In this document: positions 25,401 through 38,500 of the stretch, piece after piece
Layout of the letters: every line of letters starts with the position of its first letter
How positions within the stretch are numbered: position 1 is the stretch's first letter
NCBI GenBank assembly: GCA_026260175.1
Contig: JAKCWW010000009.1
Span: 62,001 to 126,000 of the forward strand
Origin: Reticulitermes lucifugus
Taxonomy: Eukaryota; Arthropoda; Insecta; Blattodea; Rhinotermitidae
Length of the DNA: 64,000 nt
Reading direction: 5' to 3'
Made by a program: the position numbers and the translations under genes
The notes under the pieces: model-generated
Seen by the model: only the letters and a program-made list of their open reading frames with translations
What the model was told of the DNA's origin: nothing
Database searches by the model: none

Positions 25401-26894
25401 TTGTTTGATCATTACACGATTCGCTGGAGTTCTGTAATAAGATTGTCACCTTCGTTTCTTCTGCGCTGCACTATCTTTGATATTCTCAACTTAGCACCCT
25501 CAAATTTAGTTTTAGTCATTCTGTCCTGCTGCCCCTTTTCCAGCCGAGTTTATACCACTGGCAGAGCTCTTACCGAGTTCGATGGACATGTCACTACTGT
25601 AATAAACTGCTTACCAAGGAGTGACAATAAAGATACTGATGTGTCAAGAGTACATAGTGATTTGGAAACAGGTATAACAAGGCATATGTTTTGTACAGAA
25701 GGAATAAGTATGCTGTTTGAATACAGAAGTATTGTCTTGCAAGTAGCAAGTAGCTGACCATTAGTGTTGCAGTCCTTTTCTTTTGAAATCCAGTTCTAAT
25801 TTCCTTTGTCTGGAAATATCGTTTTGGAATAATGCTTTATATTGCTGAAGACTTGTATTCCCTGTGACGTTACGTTGTGTCGACTGGTAAATATAATTTA
25901 ATCTAAGCAATACGGGACATTATATCGCAGAAATGGTACTGAACGAACGGGAACTTGCGTTTTAAAACAATAGTTGACGATATTTGTCAGAGTGAACTAT
26001 TAGGTCTGTTAATATGTTTTGCCACTAGCATAGCAAACTGCCCATATGATTTCACAATAAAATGTTCTGTTTAGCTTAGTGAAATATATTTCAGTAATGT
26101 CCTTACCTTAATTGAACTGTATGCGATGTTGATTGGTTCTTATTTTCAATCTTCATATATGAGGAAGTAAAGGTCGTGTTAACAACACATTGAAGATGCA
26201 CATTTCCTTAAAGGTTCTATAAGGTTTAACAAGAATATATTAGTCAAATTTAAGCCAACCTTTAAGTACACTTCCCTTGAAGTCGTTTTCATTACATTCT
26301 CATTTTCCTACTAACTTACTTCACCGCCATGTCGGTAAGGCTGTTCGGAAGTGCTTTTTAATACCCTCAAAGAGCTGTTAAAGGGCCCTCATGCTTAAGA
26401 TTACGGAATTTTACGGGTATTGTGTCTGGAGGGTTAATGAAAGACGAATGTTAACTTTCAGAGCAGTTTGATATACTTCGCTCCCCCCGAGATACTGTGT
26501 ACATTGAGTTTGAAAGTTTTTTTCTGTTAGATCAACAGTATCAAAAAAAAAAATAAGAAACTTGCTTCGATTATATGACTGGTGTCTTATTATGTAGACT
26601 TTAAATAGTACTGTATCTGGTCGAACGATATAAGACTGTTGTAATGCAGAAGGAAATTAATTTGTCTAGACTACGTAGTTCTTCATGTATAATTGTCCAA
26701 ATTTACTTTTTGGTCTTCCTTCTTTTTAGTCTTCACATTAGTCTACGCACAGACAGTATTAACGCAGAAGTATTTAAAGCAGAAAGACTAAATAAAACTT
26801 CAAATCCCTTACTTAATATTAAATCTATCAATTCCGTGTATGGGGTAGAATAACCGTTGAAAAGGTTAAACTTCCTCAGCTATTGAGCAAAAGT

Positions 26895-26989
26895 ACACGT
26901 GTAAGTTTTTATTACTAACTACTGCACAATACGTTTATAAAGTGTATAAACTTATTATGCAGTAGTTGGTAATAAAAACTTACATATGT
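26895..26989. repeat. Long near-perfect hairpin
   Basis: The left arm contains GTAAGTTTTTATTACTAACT then ACTGCA (26901-26926). The right arm carries its complement with one mismatch (26958-26983). Pairing continues inward (CGTTTATA / TATAAACT) to a loop of a few bases and outward (ACACGT / ATATGT). The total is about 95 bp. It may be a miniature palindromic element; no TSD or coding sequence is evident. Confidence 0.8.
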
Positions 26990-29900
26990 AAGACAACTGC
27001 ACGGAACGTGTATAATATTAATTGTATAAAAAGTACACGTCCTTTGTGAAGTCTAAAGGTTTATTACCGTGTCAACAAAGCCCGCTGCATCATCATATCC
27101 TACATCAGATAAATCTTATCCATATAATCACAGCCTAGTTCTTAAAATTACGAGTAATCCATCGTCCTCTTATCTTTTTATATCCAAACCTCCCCAGTTT
27201 CCTTTGCCATCGTACGAATGTATTCACGCTAACAGGTTAAATTCATATCTCATTATTCGTATGCGTACTAAATTCCTTGCCCTTCTCATCATCCTTTACC
27301 TGATAATTCTAATACTTTTCGGAGTAAACTGCAGTTTATAAATCCTTTTGTAAAAGCACTGTCATTCTAGTAGCTTGTGTGTAGCCAAATGAAAACTCTG
27401 CTGCTTCTTCTGATAGTGTTGTCTATTGTGTGCCAGTGTCCGGATGCAGGAAGTACTCTTATCAGTTTTGTCTCTCGCACATGTCACACGTTTCGTGCAG
27501 CATGCACCTTTGTGCTGACACTCGCGGTAATGCGGATATTTTAGAGAAATAAATACATATTTTAAAGTCGTCAAGAAGTATTTCAGCAAAATAAATAATT
27601 TTGTTTTTTTTCAGACTTTCAAATGGAGTGAATGTAGCCCTTTGAAGCGAAGTGGATATTTATGTACCACATGCTTTAACATTTAGCAACTTTGCGTTTT
27701 ATCCACAGAATTTGTTTGTGCGTATGTTCCAATTCTCAAATTTTGATGATTCAGGCTCAAATACCTGTAAGTCCATAGAATTTTAAGTTTTATATTCTGA
27801 TGCTGTAACATTATGTGCTTCGGAATGAAAATTTTTGTAGGCTCTAATTTAATATTACTGCTAATGGTAATGCCATTTTAATACGAAACTCTGTTGTCTA
27901 AAGCGACTAGGGAAAAAGGAAATTCCTACAGGTAAGATATTGTTATGTCTTTGCTTGTCAAGACACCAGTTTACCGGATATATTTATCCTTTCCTTTGGT
28001 GGTTCCTCAGGCACCACTCCCTAATTACTGAAGCAGGAAGGGAAATTTAATTTTATCACGTTGCTGCAAATTCGTAGACAAATTTTAAGCCTTCTGATGC
28101 CTGATAATTTCTTTAACATTATTGTAGAATTCTTTATAACTCTATACAGCTTTGATTGCAGACTAGAAATAATGTGTTCTAGCGCATCGAGAAATCTTTT
28201 TAAATTGATTTATATATATACGTATATATACATATATATTGGCTCAGTGTGTATTTCCGTTGGCGTTCTCCGTTATCTTCAGCTGAAAAACGAAACTAGT
28301 GTCAGAGGACAATCACGTTTTGTGATGATGTTGCGTCTATGTGAAACGAAAGAAGGAAAATGTCGTTAATGAACCGAGATAAGGATTTTGTCGATGAGAG
28401 AAAATTGACGGGAAGGTGGGTGGGGGGGGGGGCTGCGAACAGATAAACAATAAGAAGCATCTCTCTCACTCTCCCTCGATCTTTCTTCTAAGTAGTTACA
28501 GAAAATGCCCCAAAGTCTTGATAAAAGAAAATCAAAGAGATTCATATTCTAGAGAAAGAAGATTTCTATTTTGAGAAAGTGTGACATTTGTTTGAGCCGT
28601 TAATGAAAACCCTCGTGCAAGCGACGGGGACAGTCGCCATTTCCTGAAGCGAAATGCTGCCTCCATCCGTTGCATGACACGGAATGTCAAGGATATTTAT
28701 TGCTTCGTATTATCACAAAACAAGGCGCTGCATTCGCTCTAGCTCTACTCCGTAGTTTTGCTGATGTTTTGCCCGACTGGAACTCTTGCATGCAGTGAAA
28801 TATCAGGAAGCTTTTTGCGTTACACAACCTTCCGTCAAGTTCATCAGCTTTCGTTAATTGTCACTCACTTCTACGCACCCCACACTTTTCGAACCAGGTA
28901 GTTCGCCCTTAGGGTTCATATATAACTTATCCACTGTTACGTTTAGTATTGTCCATCCTTTCTTCTGCTCACTCTGTACACGTACGTTATCTGATTTCTA
29001 TCTTTCAGTGTCTGTTTATCAAAGGGCCCTTCTTTGTATTATTCTCATCTTCTGATATAAAATTTGTGCCATTAAATAATGCATTTGTTCTGTTGTGATG
29101 TGAACCTGTGTTCTTCAATGTTAGTAGTACTGTTGTGTGGAGATGTTTTCAATTTGTTATATTATTCTGAAGTATGTTTCACCGTTTCGTTTTGTTGACC
29201 GACGTTGTAGCTTTCCACGTGGGAAACATTGTAGACAGGGTCAACTTAGGTCTGTGCATGTCGTGGGGTTCTTAAATCTTAACGACTAATTGAACTGGAC
29301 TTCACGAAAGAAATAAAGTTAATTACATTTACCGTTAAGATGCGATGTTTTTAAGTTGATATTTAGGAGTACAGATACCAAGAAACTGCATTATGTCTTG
29401 TGCTTAATACTGTATCTTCGATCTGAAAATCATTTAAGATCAAAACTGCCTTAGATCCTCGTTATTTTCTATGGGTGTGTTTGTGTATTATTTAATTACG
29501 CCACACTTTTTAGATTCAGAAACACTTGATTAGATGGTGTATGAATAATTTTCGTGACTTGTAGCTGCTAATCATAAGTAACCGGCTAATGATCAACAGT
29601 TTGTTTATTATTAACAATTTAAAAAATTACAATTTGAATATTTCTGATACATTTACGTATGTCCAAGTAAAATTTGTTTACCAGTGATCCTTCAGAACAT
29701 TGAAATCATAAAATACTTTAAAAGCTAAGAAATTGAATTTTCCTGATGATGAGTTTAGTCTAATTGTTTCTAAGTACTGTAGTTTCGTTTCTTTGAAATG
29801 TGACGTAGTGTACAAAAATCCGCGACGTTTCTTACAGAGTGTGCGTAGGTTAAATTGCACCCTATCTTGATCCAGTTTAATCCAATTTCACGTAAAACAT

Positions 29901-30191
29901 AAACGTGTTTTTTTAAATTTCATTCTGTTATTATTCTCCACACACTCTCCGCCACGTAATACATGCCACAAGTCTCGTCCATATAATACGTTTCTAAAGT
30001 GTAGACATAGTACAAAATACACGTATCGGTGTGTACAACTAGAATCACACAGTAAGTTGGCTAAAGTGGTAACGCTTCTAATTTGTACTTGGTAGATGCA
30101 CATTTCGAATATGGGCAGGGAAAGAGATTATCTTGATGGAGAATTGTCAAGACTTTTCTCAGTCTTTTTAGGAAAATTTCGGTGTGGTGCT

Positions 30192-30239
30192 TTCACTTAG
30201 GTATCGAACGGTGCCTTCACTTAGGTATCGAACGGTGCC
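30192..30239. repeat. Perfect tandem duplication, 24 bp x 2
   Basis: TTCACTTAGGTATCGAACGG plus TGCC occurs twice in a row, identical (30192-30215, 30216-30239). Confidence 0.95.
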
Positions 30240-31374
30240 TTCCACGTCTTTTCCATTTCATTACCATCCACTCATTCGACGATATATGGTCTGAGTTATT
30301 AACAGCGTGAACTGCGTCATTAAATTAATTACAAACGCAAACTGTAGTGCGAATCAATCGTTTCAAAACATAATTAAAAATTTCGTGTGAGGGAAATAAA
30401 TGTCAAATTTGAAGAACGCGTGATATAAATTATTATATAAAATTCCCACTTTCGTTTTGATTGTCATAAAACTTCGCAGGTTCGAAATGTGTTAACTAAA
30501 TGCTGTATGCCTTCCTGAAACGAAATTTGTTCCGTGGCTCTCCGACCATTTTTTTCCATGTGGCTCTATGCGGTTTATTTCCGATGTGTAATTAGCACAA
30601 TTCTGTTACTGGCACTATGAGTAGCAGGTAATTACAGTTCATTTGTCTGCTGCTGGTGGCAGCACGAATATTTGCAATTTGTCTCTTCACATGTCCAACC
30701 TTTAATTTAGTGAAAAATAATTATGTGCACACTATACCTGTAATGATATAAGCTCCTGTATAGAACTCAATCGCAAGAGAAATCTTTACGTCAGTGAAAA
30801 CTTTTCTTTCATATATATTGCTCTGTAAAGGTACGATAATGAGTACCAGACTCTTAATAAAGAATTTAATGGGCGTGATTAAGAGCAATTTACGAAAATC
30901 TGTTTAAATGCACAAGTCAGCTTCTCTGAAAGAAACCTTGAGCCGCTAAGTGGCCAAACTTTCAAATGACTTTAAATTTTTAACAAATCTGCAATGTTGC
31001 CAAAGTTTGTTTCAGTATGGCTACCGAGATGTGCTTTATAATAATATTTTAATTCAAACGTGTATGTGTTTAATTAGCATCTATTTCCATTACGTCACTC
31101 GGTCTCCTATGTAAATTTGACATATTCCTGTTTTATACGTACTAGCATTTAAGTAGCTTGTGGGACGACATGTGTACCATACACACCGCTGAAATATTTT
31201 AGGCTGTGTGAACACGATAGCAAGCGTTATGAGTAATAATTTTTTAAATGTAATTATGCACTGCTCCAAATAATCTCCATATAATATAAGGAATGTAAGT
31301 ATGTAGACCAAATAGGTCTTTTTGGTTATGCTTATAGAATAAAGGAAGTATAAAAAATGTTAACAAATTCTTTG

Positions 31375-31632
31375 ACGCCGAAAGCTTTATTCTGACTTCG
31401 ATATGTACATGGCACATGGGTAGCAGATGGTACACATCAGACTTCCCACGTAGTAAACATTGGAATTTAAGCATTTGTCCCACCTTAGCACCAAGGCGTT
31501 AAAAAATTTGCTATGAAGTGTCTGTAGCCAGGAGGTGACAGCTTGCTGCACGTCGGCATCTGTTGCAAATAGCTTGTGATTTACGTGCTTCTTAAGGGGG
31601 CCACAGAGATAGAAGTCGCTGATCTTCATACT
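31375..31632 (-). pseudogene. mariner-type transposase, C-terminal relic (left arm)
   Basis: The minus strand reads FYLCGPLKKHVNHKLFATDA, then DVQQAVTSWLQTLHSKFF and LRWDKCLN. This is the segment just after the last catalytic residue of SETMAR/mariner-like transposases (family pattern FGPLKKxL..FxxDxDVxQAVTSWLQT). The N-terminal and catalytic parts are absent, so it cannot be active. It faces a second copy of the same segment at 31711-31965, giving an inverted, tail-outward pair. Confidence 0.7.
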
Positions 31633-31710
31633 GCCAGGCAGACTTACGACTGATTACGGTGCTACGGCTGGAAAGTTATGGGCCACGCTCTCTAGGGTCG
31701 CGATTTCGTG

Positions 31711-31965
31711 CCTAATTTTTTCGTCTTTTTGGACCTCTTAAGAAGCTTCTGACTGGTAATGGATTTATAACAGACGTCGACGTGAAGCAAGCTGTCACGT
31801 CCATACTGCAGACACTTGAAACCTATTTTTTCAACGTCGGGATAAAAACCTTCAAATTAAGGTGGGACAAATGCTAAATATCAAACGGTCTGTACGTGGA
31901 AGCCTGATGTGTACTACCTGCCATCCATGTGTCAAGTACACATCGAATTCAGAATAAAGTTCCGG
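31711..31965 (+). pseudogene. mariner-type transposase, C-terminal relic (right arm)
   Basis: The plus strand reads FRLFGPLKKLLTGNGFITD, then DVKQAVTSILQTLETYFFN and LRWDKC followed by in-frame stops. It aligns along its whole length, including the 3' noncoding part ending CAGAATAAAG, with the reverse complement of 31375-31632. The two copies are separated by about 78 bp. The 155-codon ORF starting at 31929 begins inside this relic and runs into low-complexity AT-rich sequence, so it is not a gene. Confidence 0.7.
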
Positions 31966-33467
31966 CATCAGCTGTTTCTTACTCAATTTTTAAACTGGTT
32001 TCTACATTTTGCTTTATACTGTATTTCAGCACAGAAACGTTTAAAGAGGTGCAGGCCAGTGCAAATAGATATTATGTGGCAGTAGGTGGGAGCATTGTCT
32101 ATATTCAAGGTCATTCTATTCCTTTCTGTATATGCAAACAGAACATACAAATTCCGAACCTCATCACACCGATCCATCTTCTTCTCCTCCTGAAACATGA
32201 TATAGATTTCTTTTTAATTTACTTAACATTGTTAAACTTATCGCAATATATTTCATCTTTTTTATTTTATGAAATTCTGCATCTATATATGTGTACACTA
32301 TATAGTTTGCTAATAATTTTTATATTCTTCATTCCTCTGGAGCTGTTCCTCTCTTTCCCATATCAACTCCATCTACGTTTCCTGCGTAAGGTTTAACTAT
32401 GCAATATGTGATGAAATGTATGAAGTAATAAATTTAACCCTCAATTTAGCTCATGTGTTTGTACGAAAGATGTGAAAGGACACATGAATCTTGATGTGCA
32501 TAATTACTACAAGTGCAGCTTAAAGATTTTGAACTGAAGGAAATTAGTTTTAAAATTACACTGCATCCGTGCTTTAACAGATTTTCTGTGCTTCTGTTTG
32601 TGGGTGGTAGTACTGTGTAGATGTGCCTTCTCGTTCCGAAATGTAATAAATTCGTATATTTTCCATCTTTCAACTTCCAAAACATAGAGGTTACTCTATA
32701 TATCGCAGGATTTAACATCAACAGTCTCTGTACTTTACCCATAGACTATATGTATATGTTGCATATGATTCTCAGGAAGAAATAGCCACCACGTTCCCAA
32801 ACATCTGGTTCTGGTACTGTGTAAGCAATGTGTTTTCTGTGAGGAATAAAATGAAGCTTATAAATGTTGCGCAAGTAAAGTGTATGCTTTTAAATGTATG
32901 AGCTATTGTGTATTGTTAATTATAGGCGCTGGCCTTTGTTAAACATAACGGTTTAAAATTGCTCAAATGTGGGTCAAAGTTTTATTTGGTTTTTCTTGAC
33001 CGTGACCTCCTTACATGGTCACAGATTAGACTTGATATTCGTGTATATTTAAGGGTTAAATGTCAAAAGTTTAGCAACATAATTTAACACCTTGTTTCTG
33101 AAGTTTAAAACAGTGAAACTGTGTTTGACCTTCATGTCTCGTGCTGGACCTGGTGATCACTCAGTCTGAAGTGTTAAATTGGTTTAAGTTGCCTACGCTT
33201 AGGAAAAACATGTTTGAATCTTGCTCAGAATCTACGTATTTGTTCACGTTTAATTATATTGCTCTCTGACTCCTTGTGATGGACAGAATCCTCTTCTGAG
33301 AGCCATACAGCCTGTCTGCATGAGGGTTTAGAAAAGCTCTGTAGTAGACGGGTGTGATAAGTCTCAAATATGGCACAGCGGTAATAATAATAATAATAAT
33401 AATATACCCTAGAAACATCGTTTGTTTAAGGTATGTAATTTTACATACCCATATAAAGATAATAGCA

Positions 33468-33498
<31 letters not shown>

Positions 33499-34904
33499 TA
33501 ATTTTATTTTATATATTTAGGCTACTAGGAAATTTACTGAATAATGAAGACATGCTACATAATCTCTGTTCTAGTTTCAACAAAATGCCGTTTATTTTAT
33601 CCGGTAGGATAAAGATTAATTATGTATGCTACAGCGTTTCAAAGTCTCTCAAATTTGCCCCCATATTTATTTATGTTTTCGTATGATAGAGACAACAGTG
33701 ATCGTACACTACATATTTGTTCTTCATAATGTTGATGCCGTGTGTTTTCTGTGGTGTAGGCACTGAAGTATTAAATACTGAACTGATGAATTAATCACTT
33801 AAACTGTTAATGCCATTGTGTTTATCGATGTTGTACTAATACGGAGTTATGTGGATCAGTTGCGTCATGTGTGTTTCAACACGAACCCTGCTTCAGATTA
33901 ACTTTAAAAGAAATTTATCGGAAAATGTTACTTTTATTCAGCACAATTATGTAAATTATTGTAATGTAACTTTCTTACCCATGGAAGGCATTAATAAAAG
34001 TAAATATATTATGGCCATAGTAACCACAAGATCTTCCCCTCGTTCATTTCAACTCTGAGAAATTCCTTCACAATTCAGAGACACTGTGTTTTAGACGCAT
34101 TATATCGCTGCAATTAATGGATTGGCAATTATACTTAACTTGTTAGATTATTTTATCTGAATTTTTTCTGCAGACGAAGTAGGTTCAATTGATCGATTCC
34201 TTTTTGGATTCCTTCTTCGAGTTAAACTTTTCAGTTTCCTATAAACCGTGTTAATAATTCTCTACTTGTTTAGAACACTGTCCATTGCCTGATGCAGGGA
34301 AACACCTTGTCCATGAAATACTGCTATACTTCAGGCAAGACACAATGTCTGGCATAATAGTTTTTGGGCCTCTTTTGTTGTTACGTACGTAGTCATAAAA
34401 AGTTTCCTAAATAACTCTCAAATTTTAACTTATAAATATCTCAGTCATTGTTCTTTTAGCTCCGTTGAAAGCTCAATTTTCTGACATGTTGACTGTTCAC
34501 TAATCACTTAGAGCGTATCGAATTTAGGGTGCATCTACCACAGCGACTCAGTTTCAAAATCTTACATTCGTAGTTACGATTTTGATAACCTTGGTACAAT
34601 GCACGTTTGGTGCAAATCACAAACCACGTAGTAAGTAATAAAACAGAAAGTTTAGTGAGTTGTGTTAGTACGTTGCAAATGATGGCGTGTGAAATCCGGG
34701 CAGCAGCAAGTTCGTGTAAAGAGGCCATTATACTTCGCCGTGTAGTGCAAATTATTCTTAATTGTATTCTTAAGACGAAAAACGGCGTAAGTCCATGACT
34801 ATAAATTATAATTCTGACACCTAACACTGCAGCAGTAACGAGCTGTTTTACAAGAATTTTGCTATCAAATTAGCTGGCCGGTTAACTTCAACAGATCTTG
34901 TAGA
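31966..34904. other. Intergenic, no supportable gene
   Basis: AT-rich sequence with short unconserved-looking ORFs and the TAA microsatellites. Nothing recognisable otherwise. Confidence 0.5.
33382..33499. repeat. Two (TAA)n microsatellites in tandem
   Basis: (TAA)n tracts lie at 33382-33404 and about 33472-33499, separated by ~67 bp of unique sequence that includes the small palindrome GGTATGTAATTTTACATACC. The translations are only Ile/Asn runs. Confidence 0.9.
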
Positions 34905-35584
34905 CAAGGGGTTGACAACCCTTCTGTAAGAGCGGGCCACAATGTCAGTGAGTGACGTTAAATGGGCGATGTAGGTTTCAGAGTTAACCTAAAGGAACCA
35001 AGTCACCGAAGTGTGCTGATTATGGTCCTGTGGGTCGGTTCTTTATTAAGCATAAAATTTAAGAATTCTCCAAACGTGTTGAAAGAAGCATAAAATCTTG
35101 TAATATCAGAATACCAACTGTAATGTAAGGCTTTATTAGTCGTAAGGTGTGCTTGTTAAATACAGGATTCTTGGCTCTAACTGTACAATAACAAGTTAAC
35201 ATTAGCATGTTTAGAAGTCGTTTTTCAGTAGTTTACTTCAGCAGCACTAAAATTGAGAGAACGTACAATTTCTGAGATCAAAACAACCTGCCCTTGAATA
35301 GAGTAAAAATCTTGGCATGTCACCTCAGTTTTAACAACAGTATTCTGGCTGAATTTTAGCAGCAACCAATGTAGCTGTTGGAAATCTGGTGATAAATACG
35401 CTTAATGGCCGACGCAAAAGGTTGCCAGTCATTCCTGGGCGAAATTGTTCTTGACAGAGTTTATTATTTGGAACGTTTGGCCACATACATGTTTCCGTTA
35501 AATCGTTGAACAATTGTGTTATTATGGCAGATGTTGGCCAGTGGGTCGAATGACGGCCCGCAAGCCGTAGGCAGCCCACCCCTG
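34905..35584. mobile_element. hAT-like non-autonomous DNA transposon
   Basis: The left end CAAGGGGTTGACAACC..GAGCGGGCCAC and the right end (reverse complement) CAGGGGTGGGCTGCCTACGG..GCGGGCCGTC are imperfect terminal inverted repeats in the hAT style (CAGxGGT, then GCGGGCC about 25 nt in). The flanks CTTGTAGA (34897-34904) and CTTTAGAC (35585-35592) look like an 8-bp target duplication that has since mutated. The 680-bp interior has only short ORFs, none recognisable as transposase. Confidence 0.5.
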
Positions 35585-35592
35585 CTTTAGAC

Positions 35593-38500
35593 AGTAATTT
35601 GACTACTTCTGTCCTTCTGTATCCGACAGAGTGTGCATTGAATCTCGAGGCAATGAATCCTACGTCTTTAAGGTTGACAGTAGTCTCTTTAGGCCGATTA
35701 CAAGATATACGCTTAAGTGGACAAGGATGAAAATTATTTCGTATTCATAATTATTTTAAATTTTCATTAAGACCACAGAAGTTGTGTGAAAAAGTAACTG
35801 CCGAAAAAAGGTAGATAGAATTTTGAAGGGTTATTACAGAGTGCACATTTTATCAGCGGTAATCATTCGCTGCATGTAAAATCAATAATCTCTTATCTGC
35901 ATCAAGTCTTCTCATCAAAAGAGCAGCTTAGCTTTCTTTACTATTAGATGAGACTTGATACTCCAACGATAAAGTTTGGTGATTCCATGTAATTTATAAA
36001 GTTACGCGCTGTAGTAAAGGGATTGTTTATAAAGTTCCTTGACACTGAAAACTCTTGGAACCCACCAAACAGCTTGCGGAATGTGGGTCAGGCGATACCT
36101 CGACCCTGCTCATGAATGCCTCCACTCACTGTGTACCTTCAGGCAAGTTTCACTTTCTCCGCCTGTTCTTTATCAACATTGCAGCATTACACGTGTATGT
36201 ACTGTAGTTTACAAATAAGCTCGTTCCCTTTTCAAGTGTCATTGAATTCATTCGTGTGTTTCAAATTGTTACCCGCTTATGCGGTTTGTTACCAGGTAAT
36301 GACTGGTGTAAGTGAAATAATTGACTGTGTAATACACCATTGAATGTAAGCGTAAATGGAAGTGGAGGCAAAGATACACACTTACTGGCCTCGGCAGTAG
36401 ACGCTCCGACCGCTTTACTTCCAGAGAACGAGCCTTCGGTACAAATTCTGAAGTTGGAAGTGATTTCCAGAGTCTTGGCATATAGACCAACTTAGATGTT
36501 AAGTATGGACGGAAAGACCCGTACAAACTATTTGATTGTTAAAAAATTCAAATTATCTTCTTCACACATATAAATGGCATGTATTTTTAAAGCAATAACC
36601 CTACTGCCATCTCCATGCGAGTAATTATACAATTCAGTATTCCACTGTAATTTTCTGATAGCATACTTTAATTGGAATATTAACGCTTGGGACTGATCAG
36701 CGAAGCTGCGGTGGGGATGGTTAATGAATAACTACAGCCCCTGTGGATTGTCTAGCTACAGCGTGTAACTTCCTCACAGCCAGTAGTTTTCAAACAGTGA
36801 CACAGGTGGCAGTTTATTCTTCAAAAGGATGTCATCTGAAAGACAGAAGTGTAACCTAATTTACTGTTTTAACGGAAGAAGAAGGGAACGAGATGCAGAT
36901 ATGAGAGGCATAGAAGACTGGAAGAAATGCGGTGAAAGATAGAGACAAATGGTATGTTATTCCCAGGATAATTTCACCCGTGTTTTCCACAAGAATTACA
37001 GTTCTATATCGACTCAGAATCAGTGTTCTGTTATTGGGTTCTCAAAATAAAAAGACTCTGTGCCTTCCAGTACGTCTCTGATTTCATTTTCATTCACACT
37101 TCAACGAATTCGTCTGCGGTCTCTTATTTAACCATTCAAAGTCCAGTGGTTTAAACGTGCCACCTGCTGTATCATTCAGCAAATCGGTACTTTGCCCACA
37201 CAGCACATTTATGTGTTCCTTGATATTCTTAAACAAACAGCAATTGTGTCCCTATAAAAATTAACCTATTGACCTTTCGAATGGAAGTAAACCGTGTTTG
37301 GTGTGAGATAAGAAATGGCTTTTATATTACTAAATTGTGGATTAATTTTGGCCTTTAACGTCTCTTAAAGGGATTCCACTGGATCTATTTCCTAACTGAA
37401 CTTCTGTATACATACAAATATTATCTGAAATATTATTTACATGATGTTATCTACCTTTTGCGGGTTGTAATTATGTTAGTTAACTGATGACGAAATAAGT
37501 TAGAAAATGTACATACATGTGTATAGCGCAAATATTACGGCACTTTCGCTTCCCTGCAAATCCTTTGCTGCAGATACTTTGTAATAACACATATTTTAAG
37601 AACAGCGCCACATTAGAGTGTGATATAAATTTCACATGCTTTCATAGAATGGACAGAAAAGTGCATAAAGCCAGAGCAAGGTAAGGCTGGCACAAGTAAC
37701 AACGCTTGTTGGGTTTCATATAAGTTGGTCGTTAAAATTATCCAGTCTAAATGAAAATTTAAACGACACAGCTGCTATCATGGCAGTCTCCATTATCATA
37801 TATCGTGAACGTCTTTAGACATATTCTAAAGTTTAGGCCTACAGAGACAGACGAACGGAGACTTAATGTGTGCTGCCTGTGATGCGAGCGCGTCTAAACA
37901 ACTTTCGTAATAAGATAATGAACCTAATGAAAAAAATGTGGTTTGAAGATTATTTTGACGTTATTCATCATAACCATCACTTTATCGGCCGATATTTGAA
38001 ACCTGTTTAGCCGCAGATGGACGGCAGACGCGTTACGGTGACGATAACCATGATTCGGTACTGCGGTGAAGAAACAATCAGTAGTTATTCACAAAACGTG
38101 ACTTTTATTTGCTGTAATATCTATTTACGATTTCAGTAAATTTACCCATAAAATTAATTGAAGAAAGAAGGCCACATATGATAACAATCTTCTAACACAC
38201 TGTACGGGAAAGTGTGCTGTGTCAGAATACATCAAAGTGTACAGGCTTAGTCAATAAAAACTTATGTTCTTTAAGAAATGTGGCTGTTGCAGTAAAACAA
38301 ACAAAGCCCAATTGAAACTTCCTCGAGAAAGTTCAATATAGGTTTACCACTACAAGTTGCATAAAAATCGCGCATATGCTTTGGCCGGTATTTTTGCACT
38401 GCGGGCAGAGGGAAAACCGTGACAAACGTAGTGGGCAGTATCGATATCCTTTTGAAATTCATCTGCAGAACGTCTTCCTGAACTAATCCATCCTAGTTGG

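Larger units (their letters stand above)
15990..31370. other. Intergenic region, no supportable gene
   Basis: No ORF here shows a recognised domain. Besides the repeat at 16925, the tandem duplications (19410, 30192) and the hairpin (26895), I see AT-rich DNA, an AT microsatellite near 28208-28240 and G-runs near 28420. One coding-like stretch at 17913-18051 on the plus strand is reported as a finding. Confidence 0.55.

Noticed and set aside
31929-32396. 155-codon plus-strand ORF with hydrophobic stretches
   Set aside because: It starts inside the mariner relic (SSTHRIQNKV is the transposase end) and its hydrophobic part is low-complexity T-rich DNA, not a credible membrane protein.
36880-36960. 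Possible LINE C-terminal tail (RGIEDWKKC..KDRDKW)
   Set aside because: Only a few residues in two frames match the pattern, with no neighbouring reverse-transcriptase sequence.
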